From an uncultured Verrucomicrobiota bacterium (GTDB lineage Bacteria; Verrucomicrobiota; Verrucomicrobiia; Limisphaerales; UBA9464), in assembly GCA_903916195.1 (NCBI GenBank), contig CAIWVP010000145.1, positions 1-41,745 of the forward strand: a stretch of DNA of 41,745 bases, written 5' to 3'. Of the stretch, positions 8,658 through 18,517 are shown in pieces (the first letter of the stretch is position 1; every line of letters starts with the position of its first letter). Below the pieces are notes generated by a model. That model worked only from the letters and a program-made list of their open reading frames with translations. It ran no database searches and was not told where the DNA came from. Both the position numbers and the translations under genes were made by a program.

Positions 8658-9127
8658 CACCGACCTCCTCCACCCACGCAGGGCGCGGCACCGGATGGGT
8701 GGTCGTCCAGTTCGCGCTGATGGCGGCCCTGCTGATGGCGGGGCCCGTCTACCGCGCGACGTGGTCGGGTGGTTGGACGTGGCCTCTCGCGGGCGCGCTG
8801 CTGGCGATCGGTGCGTGGGCCGGGATCCTCGGCAAACGCGACCTCGGAGCGCAGCGCACGCCTTACGTCGCGCCCAAGGACGACGGCTGCCTGGTCACCA
8901 CCGGCATCTACGCGCGGGTCCGGCATCCGCTCTACCTCGGCGTCATCACGCTGGGGTTCTCGTGGGCCTTGCTTTGGCGGAGCGGTCCGGCACTCGCGCT
9001 CGCGGCGTTGCAGATACCGTTCCTCGACCTCAAGGCGCGCCGCGAGGAGCACTGTCTGCGCGAGCGATATGCCGGGTACGCCGGCTATGCGCGGCGCGTG
9101 AAGCGATTCATCCCCGGTCTCTACTGA
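8654..9127 (+). CDS. isoprenylcysteine carboxyl methyltransferase-like membrane protein
   Basis: The product (157 aa) has hydrophobic segments near residues 15-30, 42-58 and 95-120. It carries the ICMT/PEMT-family C-terminal signature: GIYARVRHPLYLG, then an acidic-basic ERYAGYAGYARRVKRFIPGLY-type end (quoted in part: YARRVKRFIPG). These enzymes bind S-adenosylmethionine and methylate small thiols, lipids or cysteine carboxylates. The substrate here is unknown, though its place inside a sulfur operon hints at a thiol. The GTG start at 8654 overlaps the exporter stop (GTGA). Confidence 0.82.
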   Translation: MTPTSSTHAGRGTGWVVVQFALMAALLMAGPVYRATWSGGWTWPLAGALLAIGAWAGILGKRDLGAQRTPYVAPKDDGCLVTTGIYARVRHPLYLGVITLGFSWALLWRSGPALALAALQIPFLDLKARREEHCLRERYAGYAGYARRVKRFIPGLY

Positions 9128-9158
9128 ATCCCGATCGATCCCCACCAAAGGAAACACC

Positions 9159-10547
9159 ATGTATCTCAAACGCTACTTCGTCGAAGGCCTTGCCCACGCC
9201 TCGTATCTCTTCGGCTCGGACGGCGAGGCCGCCGTCGTCGACCCCAAACGCGATGTGGACGACTACCTCGCCGACGCCGCTGCCGCCGGCCTGCGCATCG
9301 TGGCCGTGCTCAACAGCCATCCGCACGCGGACTTCGCCAGCGGTTTCCCGGAACTGGCGGCGGGCACCGGAGCGAAGCTTTACACCTCCCGTCTCGCGCC
9401 GGTGACCTACGACCGCGTCCCTGCCCGCGACGGAGACCGCATCCGGGTCGGATCGCTCGAGGTCGAGATGCTGGAGACGCCCGGCCATTCCCCCGACAGC
9501 CTGAGCTTTCTGGTGCGCGAAGGCGGGAAGCCCACCGTCGTGTTCACCGGCGACCTGCTCTTCGTGGGCGACGTCGGCCGTCCGGATCTGCGCGATGCGG
9601 ATTCCGATCCACGCCAACTCGCCGATGCGCTCTACGATTCGTTGCACGGCAAGCTCCTGTCGTTGCCCGACGACGTGAAGATCTACCCCGCCCATGGCGC
9701 CGGCTCGCTGTGCGGACGCGCGCTCGGTTCCGCGCCGTCCACCACCGTGGCGCAGGAGAAGCAGTCCAACTGGGCGGCGCAGATCAAGGACCGCGGGGAG
9801 TTCGCGGCCCGGATGCTGGCGGATCTCCCGGAGCGCCCGGCCTACTTCGGCTTCGATGTCGGCGTGAACCTCCGCGGCGCGACGCCCTACGGCGGACTGC
9901 CGCCGTTGCGCGCGTTGACCGAGGCCGGAGTCAAAGAAGCCGCCGCGGACGGAGCCGTGGTCATCGACACGCGCAGCGCGCCGTTCTTCGGCGCGGGACA
10001 TTTCCCCGGCAGCCTGGATATCGGCCTGGGCAGCGCGATGTTCTCGACGTGGGCGGGCTTCTTCGTCCCTGGTGGTTCCAAGATCGTGCTCGTCGTCGGG
10101 GATGCCGCCAACGCCGCCAAGGCCCGGCTCGAACTCGCCCGCATCGGATTCGACGACGTGCTCGGCTGCATCGAGGCCTCGCTCCTCAAGGAGACCCATC
10201 AGCTCTCGCAGCTCAGCGTCTGCGACCTGAAATCCTCGCTGAAGCAGGACGATGCGCCGTTCGTCCTCGACGTGCGCACGTGCGGCGAATGGCAGGGCGG
10301 CCACATCGGGACAGCGCGGCACATCCCGCTCCCGGCCTTGGTCAAGCGCCTGGCGGAGGTGCCGAAAGACCTTCCCGTGGCGGTCCTCTGCGGCAGCGGC
10401 TACCGCAGCACCATCGCCGCGAGCCTGCTCCTGCGCGCGGGCCACACGCGGTTGTCCAACGTGATGGGCGGCATGGGGGCCTACTCCGAGACGAGATGCG
10501 CCGACATGGCCCCGTCGGAGCTGGTCTTCGCCCCGGACAGCAACTGA
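9159..10547 (+). CDS. MBL-fold persulfide dioxygenase-like protein with two rhodanese domains
   Basis: The product (462 aa) starts with a metallo-beta-lactamase domain (about 1-240) with the iron/zinc motif HPHADF, ETPGHSPDS, TGDLLFVGDVGRPDL and YPAHGAGSLCG. It matches ETHE1/Blh-type enzymes that oxidise glutathione persulfide. The first rhodanese domain (about 255-350) has no Cys in its loop (LVVGDAA), which is usual for this family. The second (about 360-455) keeps the Cys in VLCGSGYRS. A clear ribosome site AAAGGA lies 7 nt before the ATG, unlike most genes here. It is the last gene of the sulfur operon, before a strong terminator. Confidence 0.92.
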   Translation: MYLKRYFVEGLAHASYLFGSDGEAAVVDPKRDVDDYLADAAAAGLRIVAVLNSHPHADFASGFPELAAGTGAKLYTSRLAPVTYDRVPARDGDRIRVGSLEVEMLETPGHSPDSLSFLVREGGKPTVVFTGDLLFVGDVGRPDLRDADSDPRQLADALYDSLHGKLLSLPDDVKIYPAHGAGSLCGRALGSAPSTTVAQEKQSNWAAQIKDRGEFAARMLADLPERPAYFGFDVGVNLRGATPYGGLPPLRALTEAGVKEAAADGAVVIDTRSAPFFGAGHFPGSLDIGLGSAMFSTWAGFFVPGGSKIVLVVGDAANAAKARLELARIGFDDVLGCIEASLLKETHQLSQLSVCDLKSSLKQDDAPFVLDVRTCGEWQGGHIGTARHIPLPALVKRLAEVPKDLPVAVLCGSGYRSTIAASLLLRAGHTRLSNVMGGMGAYSETRCADMAPSELVFAPDSN

Positions 10548-10556
10548 CATCCCGCC

Positions 10557-10592
10557 AAAAAAAAGCCGCTCCGGTTTCCCGGAGCGGCTTTT
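10557..10592. terminator. bidirectional rho-independent terminator
   Basis: A 10 bp perfect stem, GCCGCTCCGG (10565-10574) with CCGGAGCGGC (10579-10588), has a TTTC loop. It is flanked by eight A on the left and TTTT on the right. It lies between the convergent sulfur operon and ppdK and can end both. Confidence 0.95.
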
Positions 10593-10632
10593 GTTTCGGG
10601 TCCGCCTCGTCACCTCGGCGGCCACCGCAGGC

Positions 10633-13398
10633 TTACTTCTTCGCCTTTGCCTTCGCCTTCGGCGCGACGGCCTTCGCGGCCTGGCGCTTCTCCTCGATGG
10701 CGGCCTGGGCGGCGGCGAGGCGGGCGACGGGCACGCGGTACGGCGAGCAGCTCACGTAGCTCAGGCCGATCTTGTGGCAGAACTTCACGGAATCGGGCTC
10801 GCCGCCGTGCTCGCCGCAGATGCCGAGCTTGATGTCGGGACGCGTCTTGCGGCCCTTCTCGATGGCGATCTGCATCAACTGGCCGACGCCGGTCTGGTCG
10901 ATGGTCGCGAACGGGTTCTTCTTCACGATCTCGAGCTCGGCGTAGCCGGGCAGGAAGCTGCCGGAGTCGTCGCGCGACATGCCCAGCGCGGTCTGCGTGA
11001 GGTCGTTGGTGCCGAAGCTGAAGAACTCGGCGGTCTGGGCGATCTCGTCGGCCGTGAGCGCGCCGCGGGGGACCTCGATCATCGTGCCCACGCTGTAGGC
11101 GATCTTGGTCTTCCTCTCCTTCTGGACCAGCGCGGCGACCTCGTGGACGACGGCGACCTGGAGGTCGAGCTCCTTCTTGAACCCGACCAGCGGGATCATG
11201 ATCTCGGGCTTCGCCTTGTAGCCCTTCTTGTTCGCATCAGCAGCGGCCTCGAAGACGGCGCGGGCCTGCATGGCGGTGATCTCCGGGAACTTGATGCCGA
11301 GGCGGCAGCCGCGGAAACCGAGCATGGGGTTGAACTCATGCAACTCGTGGACGCGATGCATGATCTTCTCCACGGGCACGCCGAGCTTCCGGGCGAGGTC
11401 CATCTGCGCTTCCTTGGAGTTCGGGAGGAACTCGTGCAGCGGCGGGTCGAGGAAGCGGATGGTGGCGGGATAACCCTTCAGCTCCTTGAAGATGCCGAAG
11501 AAGTCCTCGCGCTGGTACGGGAGGAGCTTGGCGAGCGCGGCCTGACGGGCCTCGAGCGAATCCGCGAGGATCATCTCCCGCATCGCATCGATGCGGTCGC
11601 CCTCGAAGAACATGTGCTCGGTACGGGTGAGGCCGATGCCGACGGCGCCGAACGCGAGGGCGTTGGCGGTCTGCTCGGGGTTGTCCGCGTTGGTGCGGAC
11701 CTGCATGCGGGTGGCCTGCGCGCACCACTTCATGAGCTGCGCGTAGTTCTTGAACTTCTCGGTCGCCTGGGCGGCTTTGTTGCCGTTGATGAGGCCGGAG
11801 ACGATCTCGGACGGCGCGGTCTTGATCTGGCCGCCGTAGACGAGGCCGGAGGTGCCGTCGATGGAGAGGAAGTCACCTTCCTTGAACGTCTGGCCATCGA
11901 CCGTGACCGTCTTCTTGTCGTAATCGACCTGGAGCGCCGCGGCGCCGCAGACGCAGACCTTGCCCATCTGGCGGGCGACGAGCGCCGCGTGGGAGGAGAC
12001 GCCGCCGCGGGCGGTGAGGATGCCTTCCGCCGCGATCATGCCGCGCAAGTCCTCGGGCGAGGTCTCGACGCGCACGAGCAGGACCTTCTCGCCCTTGTCG
12101 GCCGCCTGGACGGCGCGATCGGCGTTGAAGTAGATCTTGCCGGTGGCGGCGCCGGGGCCGGCCGGGAGACCAGTGGCGATGGCCTTGGCCTTCTTGACCT
12201 CGGCGAGGTCGAAGATGGGCGCGAGCAGCTGTTCGAGCTGGTCGGCCGGGTTGCGCAGCACGGCGGTCTCCCAGTCGATGAGCTTCTCCTTGACCATGTC
12301 GGCCGCGAACTTGAGCGCCGCCATGGCGGTGCGCTTGCCGTTGCGCGTCTGGAGCATGAACAGCTTGCCCTCCTGCACCGTGAACTCGATGTCCTGGACA
12401 TCCTTGAAGTGCTTCTCGAGCGTCTTGCGGACCTCCATCAGCTCGGCGTAGCTCTTCGGCATCTGCTGCTTGAGCTTGAGCACGGGCTCCGGGGTGCGGA
12501 CGCCGGCGACCACGTCCTCGCCCTGGGCGTTGATGAGGAACTCACCGTAGAACTCGTTGACACCATTGGCCGGGTTGCGGGTGAAAGCCACGCCGGACCC
12601 GGAGGTCTCGCCCGTGTTGCCGAACACCATCGCTTGGACGTTGACGGCCGTCCCCCACTCGGTGGGGATGTTGTACTTGGCGCGGTAGACCTTGGCGCGG
12701 TCGTTCATCCAGGAGCCGAACACGGCACCGGCGGCACCGCGGAGCTGGTCCCACGGGTCGTTGGGGAACGCCTTGTTGGTCCGGACCTTGACGAGGGCCT
12801 TGAAGCGCTTGACGAGCTCCTGCTGGTCGGCCGCGGTCAGGTCGGAATCGACGATGTCGCGGTGGTAGGTCTCGTGCTTGAAGGTGTGGATCGTGTGCTC
12901 GAACGGGTCGTGGTCCTCGCCCTCGCACTTCTGCACGCCCATCACGACGTCGCCGTACATCTGGATGAACCGGCGGTAGCAATCCCACGCGAACCGCTCG
13001 TTGCCGGTCGCCTTGACCAGCGCGACCACGGATTGGTCGTTGAGGCCGAGGTTGAGGATGGTGTCCATCATGCCCGGCATGGAATCACGCGCGCCGGAGC
13101 GGACGGCGACGAGCAACGGCATGCCGGAGGTGGCGCCGAACTTCGTGCCCATGATCTTCTCCATGTTGGAGACGCCGGCCTCCATCTGGGACTGCAGCAC
13201 CTGCGGATAGGTGCGCTTGTTGGCGTAGAAATAGGTGCAGACCTCGGTGGTGATCGTGAACCCCGGGGGCACCGGCAGGCCGATGCGGGTCATCTCGGCG
13301 AGATTGGCGCCCTTGCCTCCGAGGAGGGCCTTCATGCTGCCGTCGCCGTCAGCCTTTTTGTTGCCCCAAGTGTAGACGTATTTCGTGGTCTTAGCCAT
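10633..13398 (-). CDS. ppdK: pyruvate, phosphate dikinase
   Basis: The product (921 aa) interconverts pyruvate, ATP and phosphate with PEP, AMP and pyrophosphate. The N-terminal ATP-grasp domain begins near [10 protein letters not shown]. The swivelling phospho-histidine is in [12 protein letters not shown] (about residue 466). The C-terminal PEP/pyruvate barrel contains [11 protein letters not shown] and the catalytic Cys in ICGEHGG. The C-terminus has an Ala/Lys-rich tail of about 20 residues. The gene is complete and monocistronic, with a terminator downstream and nadC divergent upstream. A frameshifted fragment of a second copy lies at 6480-6658. Confidence 0.97.
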   Translation of the reverse strand: MAKTTKYVYTWGNKKADGDGSMKALLGGKGANLAEMTRIGLPVPPGFTITTEVCTYFYANKRTYPQVLQSQMEAGVSNMEKIMGTKFGATSGMPLLVAVRSGARDSMPGMMDTILNLGLNDQSVVALVKATGNERFAWDCYRRFIQMYGDVVMGVQKCEGEDHDPFEHTIHTFKHETYHRDIVDSDLTAADQQELVKRFKALVKVRTNKAFPNDPWDQLRGAAGAVFGSWMNDRAKVYRAKYNIPTEWGTAVNVQAMVFGNTGETSGSGVAFTRNPANGVNEFYGEFLINAQGEDVVAGVRTPEPVLKLKQQMPKSYAELMEVRKTLEKHFKDVQDIEFTVQEGKLFMLQTRNGKRTAMAALKFAADMVKEKLIDWETAVLRNPADQLEQLLAPIFDLAEVKKAKAIATGLPAGPGAATGKIYFNADRAVQAADKGEKVLLVRVETSPEDLRGMIAAEGILTARGGVSSHAALVARQMGKVCVCGAAALQVDYDKKTVTVDGQTFKEGDFLSIDGTSGLVYGGQIKTAPSEIVSGLINGNKAAQATEKFKNYAQLMKWCAQATRMQVRTNADNPEQTANALAFGAVGIGLTRTEHMFFEGDRIDAMREMILADSLEARQAALAKLLPYQREDFFGIFKELKGYPATIRFLDPPLHEFLPNSKEAQMDLARKLGVPVEKIMHRVHELHEFNPMLGFRGCRLGIKFPEITAMQARAVFEAAADANKKGYKAKPEIMIPLVGFKKELDLQVAVVHEVAALVQKERKTKIAYSVGTMIEVPRGALTADEIAQTAEFFSFGTNDLTQTALGMSRDDSGSFLPGYAELEIVKKNPFATIDQTGVGQLMQIAIEKGRKTRPDIKLGICGEHGGEPDSVKFCHKIGLSYVSCSPYRVPVARLAAAQAAIEEKRQAAKAVAPKAKAKAKK

Positions 13399-13568
13399 GT
13401 GTCGTGTTTGCGTGATGCTGTTGCGTGGATCAGGCGCTTTGCGCCGGAAAACTGGACCGCGACCCTACCGATCGGCGCCGGAGCGTCAACGGGTAGAAAT
13501 CGCGGTGCAAGACCGGCACCGAGAAGTTTCCGGTTCTCCCCCGTCGCCGTTTTCGCCAGCCTGCCCGC

Positions 13569-14420
13569 GTGACCATGCTGGAAGACGCCGAGATCCGCGC
13601 CGCGGTGCGCGCCGCGCTCGCGGAGGACGTGGGCCCGGGCGACGTGACCACGCTCGCCTGCATCCCGCCGGATTCCCGCTCGACCGCGCTCATGAACGCC
13701 CGCCGCCCGCTGGTGCTCGCCGGGATCGCTTTCGCCGAGGCCGCCTTCCGCGACCTCTCGCCGGGAGTCTCGGTGGAGCGCCTCCGCGCGGACGGCGATC
13801 CCGTCCCCGAGGGCGCACCGGTCCTCCGCGTCTCCGGCCCGACGCGCGCGCTGCTGACCGGCGAACGGGTGGCGCTCAATTTCGTCCAACACCTCTCCGG
13901 CGTCGCGACGCTGACGGCACGGTTCGTCGATGCGCTCCGAGGTTCCAAGGCAAAGCTGCTCGACACGCGGAAGACCACGCCGGGCTGGCGGCGCTTCGAG
14001 AAGCACGCGGTCGCCTGCGGCGGCGGGACCAACCACCGGGTCGGGCTCTTCGACCTCGTCCTCATCAAGGACAACCACCTCGCGGCGCTCGCCGATGAGA
14101 AGCCGAACGCCATCGCCGCCGCGGTCGCGCGGGCACGTCGCCTCTATCCCCTGCTCAAGGTCGAGGTCGAGGCCGACACGCTCGCGCAGGTCGCCATGGC
14201 CGCGGAGGCCGGCGCCGACATCATCCTGCTCGACAACATGACGCCGATCCAGCTCCTCGAAGCCGTCGGGCTCGTCGCCGGACGCGCCAAGACCGAGGCC
14301 AGCGGCGGGGTCACGCTCGACACCATCGGCGCGATCGGCGCGACCGGGGTCGATTACATCTCCGTCGGTGCCGTCACCCACTCCGCGGACGCAGTGGACC
14401 TGGGATTGGATTTCGTATGA
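13569..14420 (+). CDS. nadC: nicotinate-nucleotide diphosphorylase (carboxylating) NadC
   Basis: The product (283 aa, normal length) converts quinolinate and PRPP to nicotinate mononucleotide in NAD synthesis. Signatures are EDVGPGDVTT near the N-terminus, DTRKTTPGWR (PRPP/quinolinate binding), CGGGTNHR, IKDNH and the C-terminal VDYISVGAVTHS. The frame starts with GTG at 13569; an ATG two codons later (13575) is equally possible. The stop overlaps the birA start in ATGA, so nadC, birA and coaX form a cofactor operon. Confidence 0.95.
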   Translation: MTMLEDAEIRAAVRAALAEDVGPGDVTTLACIPPDSRSTALMNARRPLVLAGIAFAEAAFRDLSPGVSVERLRADGDPVPEGAPVLRVSGPTRALLTGERVALNFVQHLSGVATLTARFVDALRGSKAKLLDTRKTTPGWRRFEKHAVACGGGTNHRVGLFDLVLIKDNHLAALADEKPNAIAAAVARARRLYPLLKVEVEADTLAQVAMAAEAGADIILLDNMTPIQLLEAVGLVAGRAKTEASGGVTLDTIGAIGATGVDYISVGAVTHSADAVDLGLDFV

Positions 14421-15532
14421 ACCGACACGGCGCCGATGCTCCCTCCTCGGAACCGCGACGAGGCCGCGTCCCGCCCCGACCGGAGGCCGTCGGCGCCACC
14501 CCGCCGCCGCTCCGGCCCACGCGTTCGCCCGCCCCCAAGGCCCCGGAGCCGGCCAGCCCGGACAGCCGGATCCTCTCCGCGATGCGGGACGCCGGGGCGA
14601 CCGGCGTCTCCGGCGCCGAGCTCGCGAAGCAGCTCAAGGTGAGCCGGGCCGCCGTCTGGGCCCGGATCGAGGACCTGCGCAAGGTCGGCTACGACATCGC
14701 CGCGAGCCCCCACCACGGCTACGTGCTCCGCGCGACGCCGGACCTGCTGCACGCCGACGACCTCCTGTCGCGGTTGGGCAGGGTGAAGACGATCGGCCGG
14801 GACATCCGCGTCTTCGGCGAGACCAGCTCGACCAACGACGTCGTCGAGAAACTCGCGCGCGACGGCGTGGGCGAAGGCATCGTCGTCTTCGCCGAGACGC
14901 AGACCAAGGGCCGCGGACGCCTCGGACGCCGCTGGGTATCGCCGCCCGGGAAAGGCCTGTGGTTCTCCGTGCTCCTCCGGCCGGACCTGCGTCCCCAGTC
15001 CGCCACGCAGCTCACGGTGATCTCCGCGGTGGCCGTCGCCCGCGCCATCGAGCGGCAGACCGGTCTCACGCCCGAGATCAAGTGGCCGAACGACATCGTC
15101 TTCGGCCATCGGAAGTGCGTCGGCATCCTGCTCGAGCTCGGCGCCGAGCTGGACCACATCCGCCACGTCGTCCTCGGCATCGGTATCGACGTGAACGTGG
15201 CGGAGGATGAACTGCCGGAAGAAGTCCGTCCCATCGCGACGTCGCTCCAGGCGGAGGCCGGGAGGCCGATCGACCGTCCGGAGCTCGCCGCGGCCGTCAT
15301 CCGTGAGCTCGATTCGGCTTACGCCCGGCTCAAGGCGGGCGATTTCCACGAGATCAGCGACGAATGGATGCGCCGCTGCACCACGCTCGGCAAACGCGTC
15401 CGCATCCGCGTCGGCGACCGCACCTTCTCCGGCACCGCGGAGGCGCTCGATGAAGAAGGCGCGCTGCTGGTCCGTAGCGAGCACGGCCGCCTCGAACGCA
15501 TCGTCGGCGGCGACGTGACGCTCGAGAAATGA
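14417..15532 (+). CDS. birA: biotin--[acetyl-CoA-carboxylase] ligase / bifunctional BirA
   Basis: The product (371 aa) has a Pro/Arg-rich N-terminal extension of about 50 residues. A winged-helix domain follows (GVSGAELAKQLKVSRAAVW, about 58-76). The catalytic domain carries the biotin-AMP loop GRGRLGRRW, then KWPNDIV, and ends in a small C-terminal domain. The HTH makes it a class II enzyme able to act as a biotin-operon repressor as well as to biotinylate AccB. The long basic extension is unlike E. coli BirA and may be unstructured. Its ATG overlaps the nadC stop. Confidence 0.94.
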   Translation: MNRHGADAPSSEPRRGRVPPRPEAVGATPPPLRPTRSPAPKAPEPASPDSRILSAMRDAGATGVSGAELAKQLKVSRAAVWARIEDLRKVGYDIAASPHHGYVLRATPDLLHADDLLSRLGRVKTIGRDIRVFGETSSTNDVVEKLARDGVGEGIVVFAETQTKGRGRLGRRWVSPPGKGLWFSVLLRPDLRPQSATQLTVISAVAVARAIERQTGLTPEIKWPNDIVFGHRKCVGILLELGAELDHIRHVVLGIGIDVNVAEDELPEEVRPIATSLQAEAGRPIDRPELAAAVIRELDSAYARLKAGDFHEISDEWMRRCTTLGKRVRIRVGDRTFSGTAEALDEEGALLVRSEHGRLERIVGGDVTLEK

Positions 15533-15565
15533 GACGACCACGGCCGGCACCTCCGGCCGCCCTGC

Positions 15566-16318
15566 ATGATCCTCCTCCTCGACATCGGCAACACCCACAC
15601 GCACATCGGCCTCGGCAACGCGTCCAAGGTGACCCGCGCCCGCGACCTCAAGACGGCCGACGTCATCGCCGGGAACATCGGACCAGAACTGGTGCGGTTC
15701 GTCGGGCGCTCGAAGCTGACCGGAGCCTGCTTCTGCTCCGTGGTGCCGGCGGCGACCGCGCCGGCGCAGACGGCGACGGGCGCGGAGTTCGGCCTGACCG
15801 CGCTCCAGCTCACGTCGGACACCTTGCGAGGCGTCGGCATCCGTTATCCGAAACCGCGCACCATCGGCCAGGACCGTCTCGCCAACGCGCTCGCGGCCCG
15901 GCACCACTTCGGCGACCCGGTCCTGGTGGTCGATTTCGGGACCGCGGTGACCTTCGACGTGGTGGATCGCGCCGGCGATTACATCGGCGGCATCATCGCG
16001 CCCGGGCTCGCCGCGATGACCGACTACCTGCATGAGAAGACCGCGCTGCTGCCGCGCATCCGTATCCGCGAACCACGGGCGGTCGTCGGCAAGGACACCG
16101 AGCAGGCGATGCTGGTCGGTGCGGTCCACGGTTATCGCGGCTTGGTGCGCGGGCTCATCGGCGAGCTGAAGCGCGACCTCCGCGCGCGCCGGCTCCCGGT
16201 CGTCGCCACCGGCGGCTACGCGAAACTCATCGCCCGCGGGTTGCCCGAGATCACCGCTGTCCGGCCCGATCTCACGCTCGAAGGCCTGCGGTTGCTCTGG
16301 CACGCGCACCACGGCTGA
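15566..16318 (+). CDS. coaX: type III pantothenate kinase CoaX
   Basis: The product (250 aa) phosphorylates pantothenate in coenzyme A synthesis. It shows the ASKHA-fold motifs DIGNTHTHIGL (phosphate loop), GQDRLANALA, DFGTAVTFD and the C-terminal ATGGYA. A 7 bp GC hairpin (15541-15559) fills the short gap after birA. Placing coaX after birA is common in bacteria, since both act on acyl-carrier cofactors. Confidence 0.95.
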   Translation: MILLLDIGNTHTHIGLGNASKVTRARDLKTADVIAGNIGPELVRFVGRSKLTGACFCSVVPAATAPAQTATGAEFGLTALQLTSDTLRGVGIRYPKPRTIGQDRLANALAARHHFGDPVLVVDFGTAVTFDVVDRAGDYIGGIIAPGLAAMTDYLHEKTALLPRIRIREPRAVVGKDTEQAMLVGAVHGYRGLVRGLIGELKRDLRARRLPVVATGGYAKLIARGLPEITAVRPDLTLEGLRLLWHAHHG

Positions 16319-16320
16319 AC

Positions 16321-16340
16321 CCTCGACCCGGGTCGAGGGC
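16321..16340. other. perfect 20 nt palindrome
   Basis: CCCTCGACCC is followed directly by its reverse complement, GGGTCGAGGG, 3 nt after the coaX stop. No T-run follows, so it is not a standard terminator. It could be a protein-binding dyad or a weak hairpin that ends the coaX transcript. Confidence 0.6.
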
Positions 16341-16384
16341 GACGGGCCGGACCTTGTCGGGCTTCCTTCTGCCATCCGGGGCCC

Positions 16385-16390
16385 TACCCT
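16385..16390 (+). promoter_or_regulatory. candidate -10 box of tilS
   Basis: TACCCT lies 7 nt before the tilS GTG, the same geometry as at several other start codons in this window. The -35 is unclear. Confidence 0.3.
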
Positions 16391-16397
16391 CCGCGCC

Positions 16398-17768
16398 GTG
16401 GACGGGCTTCTCCGACGATTTTGCGCGGATCTCCGGCGGCACTCGCTGCTACCGGAGGACGGCCGCGTCGTCGTCGCCGTCTCGGGCGGCACCGATTCAG
16501 TCGTGCTGCTGGACCTGTTCCACCGGGTCGCCGTCCGGGACGGTCTCCACCTGGTCGTCGCCCACGCGAACCATCAGCTCCGGGGCGACGCATCGGACCG
16601 CGACGAAACGTTCGTCCTCGGACTCGCGGCCCGGCTCGGACATCCGGCCGTTTCGGGCCGGCTCGACGTGCGGGCCGAGATGGCGCGGGCCCGGACTTCC
16701 GTGGAGATGAGCGCGCGAAAGCTGCGCCATGCGTTCTTGGCGCGGACCGCGGTGGAGCAACGGGCCTCGGTGATCGCCTTGGCCCATCACGCGGACGACC
16801 AGGCGGAACTGTTCCTTCTGCGGCTCCTCCGCGGTGCGGGCGGCGAAGGCTTGGGCGGGATGGCCTGGAACTCCCCATCGCCGGCAGATCCGTCACGGAC
16901 CTTGGTCCGGCCGCTGCTCGGTCTTCCGAAAGCGGACCTCGTCGCATATCTGAAGGCGAAGCGGCTGGAGTCCCGCGAAGACAGCTCGAACAAGGACCGC
17001 GACATCCTGCGCAACCGGGTCCGCCACGAGCTGCTGCCGGTGCTGGAACAGGATTTCACACCCGCGATCCGCGACGTGCTGTGCCGTGCTGCCGAAGTCG
17101 TCGGCACCGAGGCCGGCTTCGTGAGACAGGCCGCCGAGCAATGGTCGGCTGCGACCGGGCGCCCGGACTTCAGCTCGCTCCATCCTGCCCTTCAGCGCGC
17201 GGTCCTGCGCGAGCAACTGCGGGAAGCAGGACACGAGGGCGGGTTCGATCTCGTCGAGAAGCTGCGGCAGGGAAAGGCCGCGGTCACGGTCGCGGCGGGC
17301 GGACGCCTGGCGCACGACGGCAACGGGCGGATCCGCACCGGAGTGCGCCCCGCACCCCCCAAGTTCCGCGACGAAGCGCTCACCATCGACCTCGGCGCCG
17401 GGCGCGGGACGGTGGAATTCGGCGGCGGTCGGCTGGAATGGCGGATCCGGTCCGCGCCGGGCCCGAAGCGGTCGGCGGCTGCCGCGGGCCGCGAGCAACT
17501 GGACGCCGATCGGGTCGGGCCGGTGCTGCGGTTGCGCCATTGGCGGGCCGGCGACCGGTTCCGACCGCTGGGATCACCGGGCAACGCGAAGATCCAAGAC
17601 CTCTTCGTGGACCGCAAGATACCGGCCTCGGAACGGCGCGGACGGGTGCTGGCCGAAGCGACGGGCGGCGAGTTGTGCTGGATCGAAGGACTCCCGCCGG
17701 GCGAGGCCTTCAAGCTGACCCCGGCGACGGGACGACGGCTGGAACTGCGCTGGGTCCGCGAGGGCTGA
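16398..17768 (+). CDS. tilS: tRNA(Ile)-lysidine synthetase TilS
   Basis: The product (456 aa) modifies C34 of the CAU-anticodon isoleucine tRNA to lysidine using ATP and lysine. The PP-loop SGGTDS is at residues 30-35. AHANHQLRG, with the acidic DRDE, and ALAHHADDQAE follow. The C-terminal TilS-C domain is present (RHWRAGDRFRPLG, then KIQDLFVDRKIP). The start is GTG at 16398, just before the conserved N-terminal helix. It is full length compared with E. coli TilS (432 aa). Confidence 0.95.
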   Translation: MDGLLRRFCADLRRHSLLPEDGRVVVAVSGGTDSVVLLDLFHRVAVRDGLHLVVAHANHQLRGDASDRDETFVLGLAARLGHPAVSGRLDVRAEMARARTSVEMSARKLRHAFLARTAVEQRASVIALAHHADDQAELFLLRLLRGAGGEGLGGMAWNSPSPADPSRTLVRPLLGLPKADLVAYLKAKRLESREDSSNKDRDILRNRVRHELLPVLEQDFTPAIRDVLCRAAEVVGTEAGFVRQAAEQWSAATGRPDFSSLHPALQRAVLREQLREAGHEGGFDLVEKLRQGKAAVTVAAGGRLAHDGNGRIRTGVRPAPPKFRDEALTIDLGAGRGTVEFGGGRLEWRIRSAPGPKRSAAAAGREQLDADRVGPVLRLRHWRAGDRFRPLGSPGNAKIQDLFVDRKIPASERRGRVLAEATGGELCWIEGLPPGEAFKLTPATGRRLELRWVREG

Positions 17769-17839
17769 GATCGGGCTTCCGTCCTCGGCTGATGCACGGC
17801 GGTCGGTTTGGCCGGCTGCCGCACGGCCGGGCCGCGGCG

Positions 17840-18475
17840 TCACTTCAACGGCGCCGCATGGCCATCGGTGAACACGGCGTTCTTGGCACCGCTGGTGGCC
17901 GCGACGCCGGTGGTCTCGAGATCGTTGGTGTTGCCCTTGGCGCGCATGCCGCCGTTGTGCCAGTTCTCGAAGTCGTACATCAACGGCACGAGCTCGAGCT
18001 GCATGCGGGTGCTGGTACGGCCGAGCTTCCGCTTGTTGTAGATCGGGTTCCATTCATAGCTGGTCCCCTCGAGCTTGTAGTAGCCGTACTGCGTGCCTTT
18101 GCCTTGGTCGTCGTAGCGGTAGTCCAGAGGGCATTTGAAGACGCTGTTGGCCGACACGTTGGTGCTGGACGAAGAACCGGCATACTGCGCCAGCACATCG
18201 CTGATGCGCGGGAACTTGTTGGTGCCGTTCAGGGACGGCAACGGCTCGGCCGCCGGAAGATAGTCCTGGTTGTCGCCGGCGTAGCTCTGCAGGGCGATGC
18301 CCAGCTGACGGAGGTTGCTGATGCAGGCGATGTCGTTGGCCTTGCGTTTCGCCTTGCCGAGGGCCGGCAGGAGCATGCCCGCCAAGATGGCGATGATGGC
18401 GATGACGACGAGCAGCTCGATGAGCGTGAACGCGCGCCGGAGCGACGAGGCGGGGAGGGTGAAGGAAAAATTCAT
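17840..18475 (-). CDS. type II pseudopilin-like protein (prepilin N-methylation domain)
   Basis: The product (211 aa) begins with a short basic leader and the class III prepilin signature [19 protein letters not shown]. Ala instead of the usual Gly precedes the cleavage Phe, and the +5 Glu is present. After the helix comes [21 protein letters not shown] and a globular domain with FKCPLD and a final [10 protein letters not shown]. This C-terminus is typical of the large pseudopilin-like families of Planctomycetes and Verrucomicrobia. It is the last gene of the exporter operon, 42 nt after the STN gene. A prepilin peptidase and an assembly ATPase are not in the window. Confidence 0.9.
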   Translation of the reverse strand: MNFSFTLPASSLRRAFTLIELLVVIAIIAILAGMLLPALGKAKRKANDIACISNLRQLGIALQSYAGDNQDYLPAAEPLPSLNGTNKFPRISDVLAQYAGSSSSTNVSANSVFKCPLDYRYDDQGKGTQYGYYKLEGTSYEWNPIYNKRKLGRTSTRMQLELVPLMYDFENWHNGGMRAKGNTNDLETTGVAATSGAKNAVFTDGHAAPLK

Positions 18476-18517
18476 GGCCGTGTGTGCTGGAGTGGTCGAG
18501 GTCTTGGATCGACAGGT

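Noticed and set aside
9960-10200. Loss of the catalytic Cys in the first rhodanese domain as a mutation
   Set aside because: In this MBL-rhodanese family the first rhodanese domain normally lacks the Cys, so it is not unusual.
10591-13572. A 993-codon open frame on the plus strand opposite ppdK
   Set aside because: It is the antisense shadow of ppdK, caused by high GC and biased codons; its translation has no recognisable motif.
14354-16492. A 712-codon minus-strand open frame
   Set aside because: It is antisense to birA and coaX, both of which are certain.
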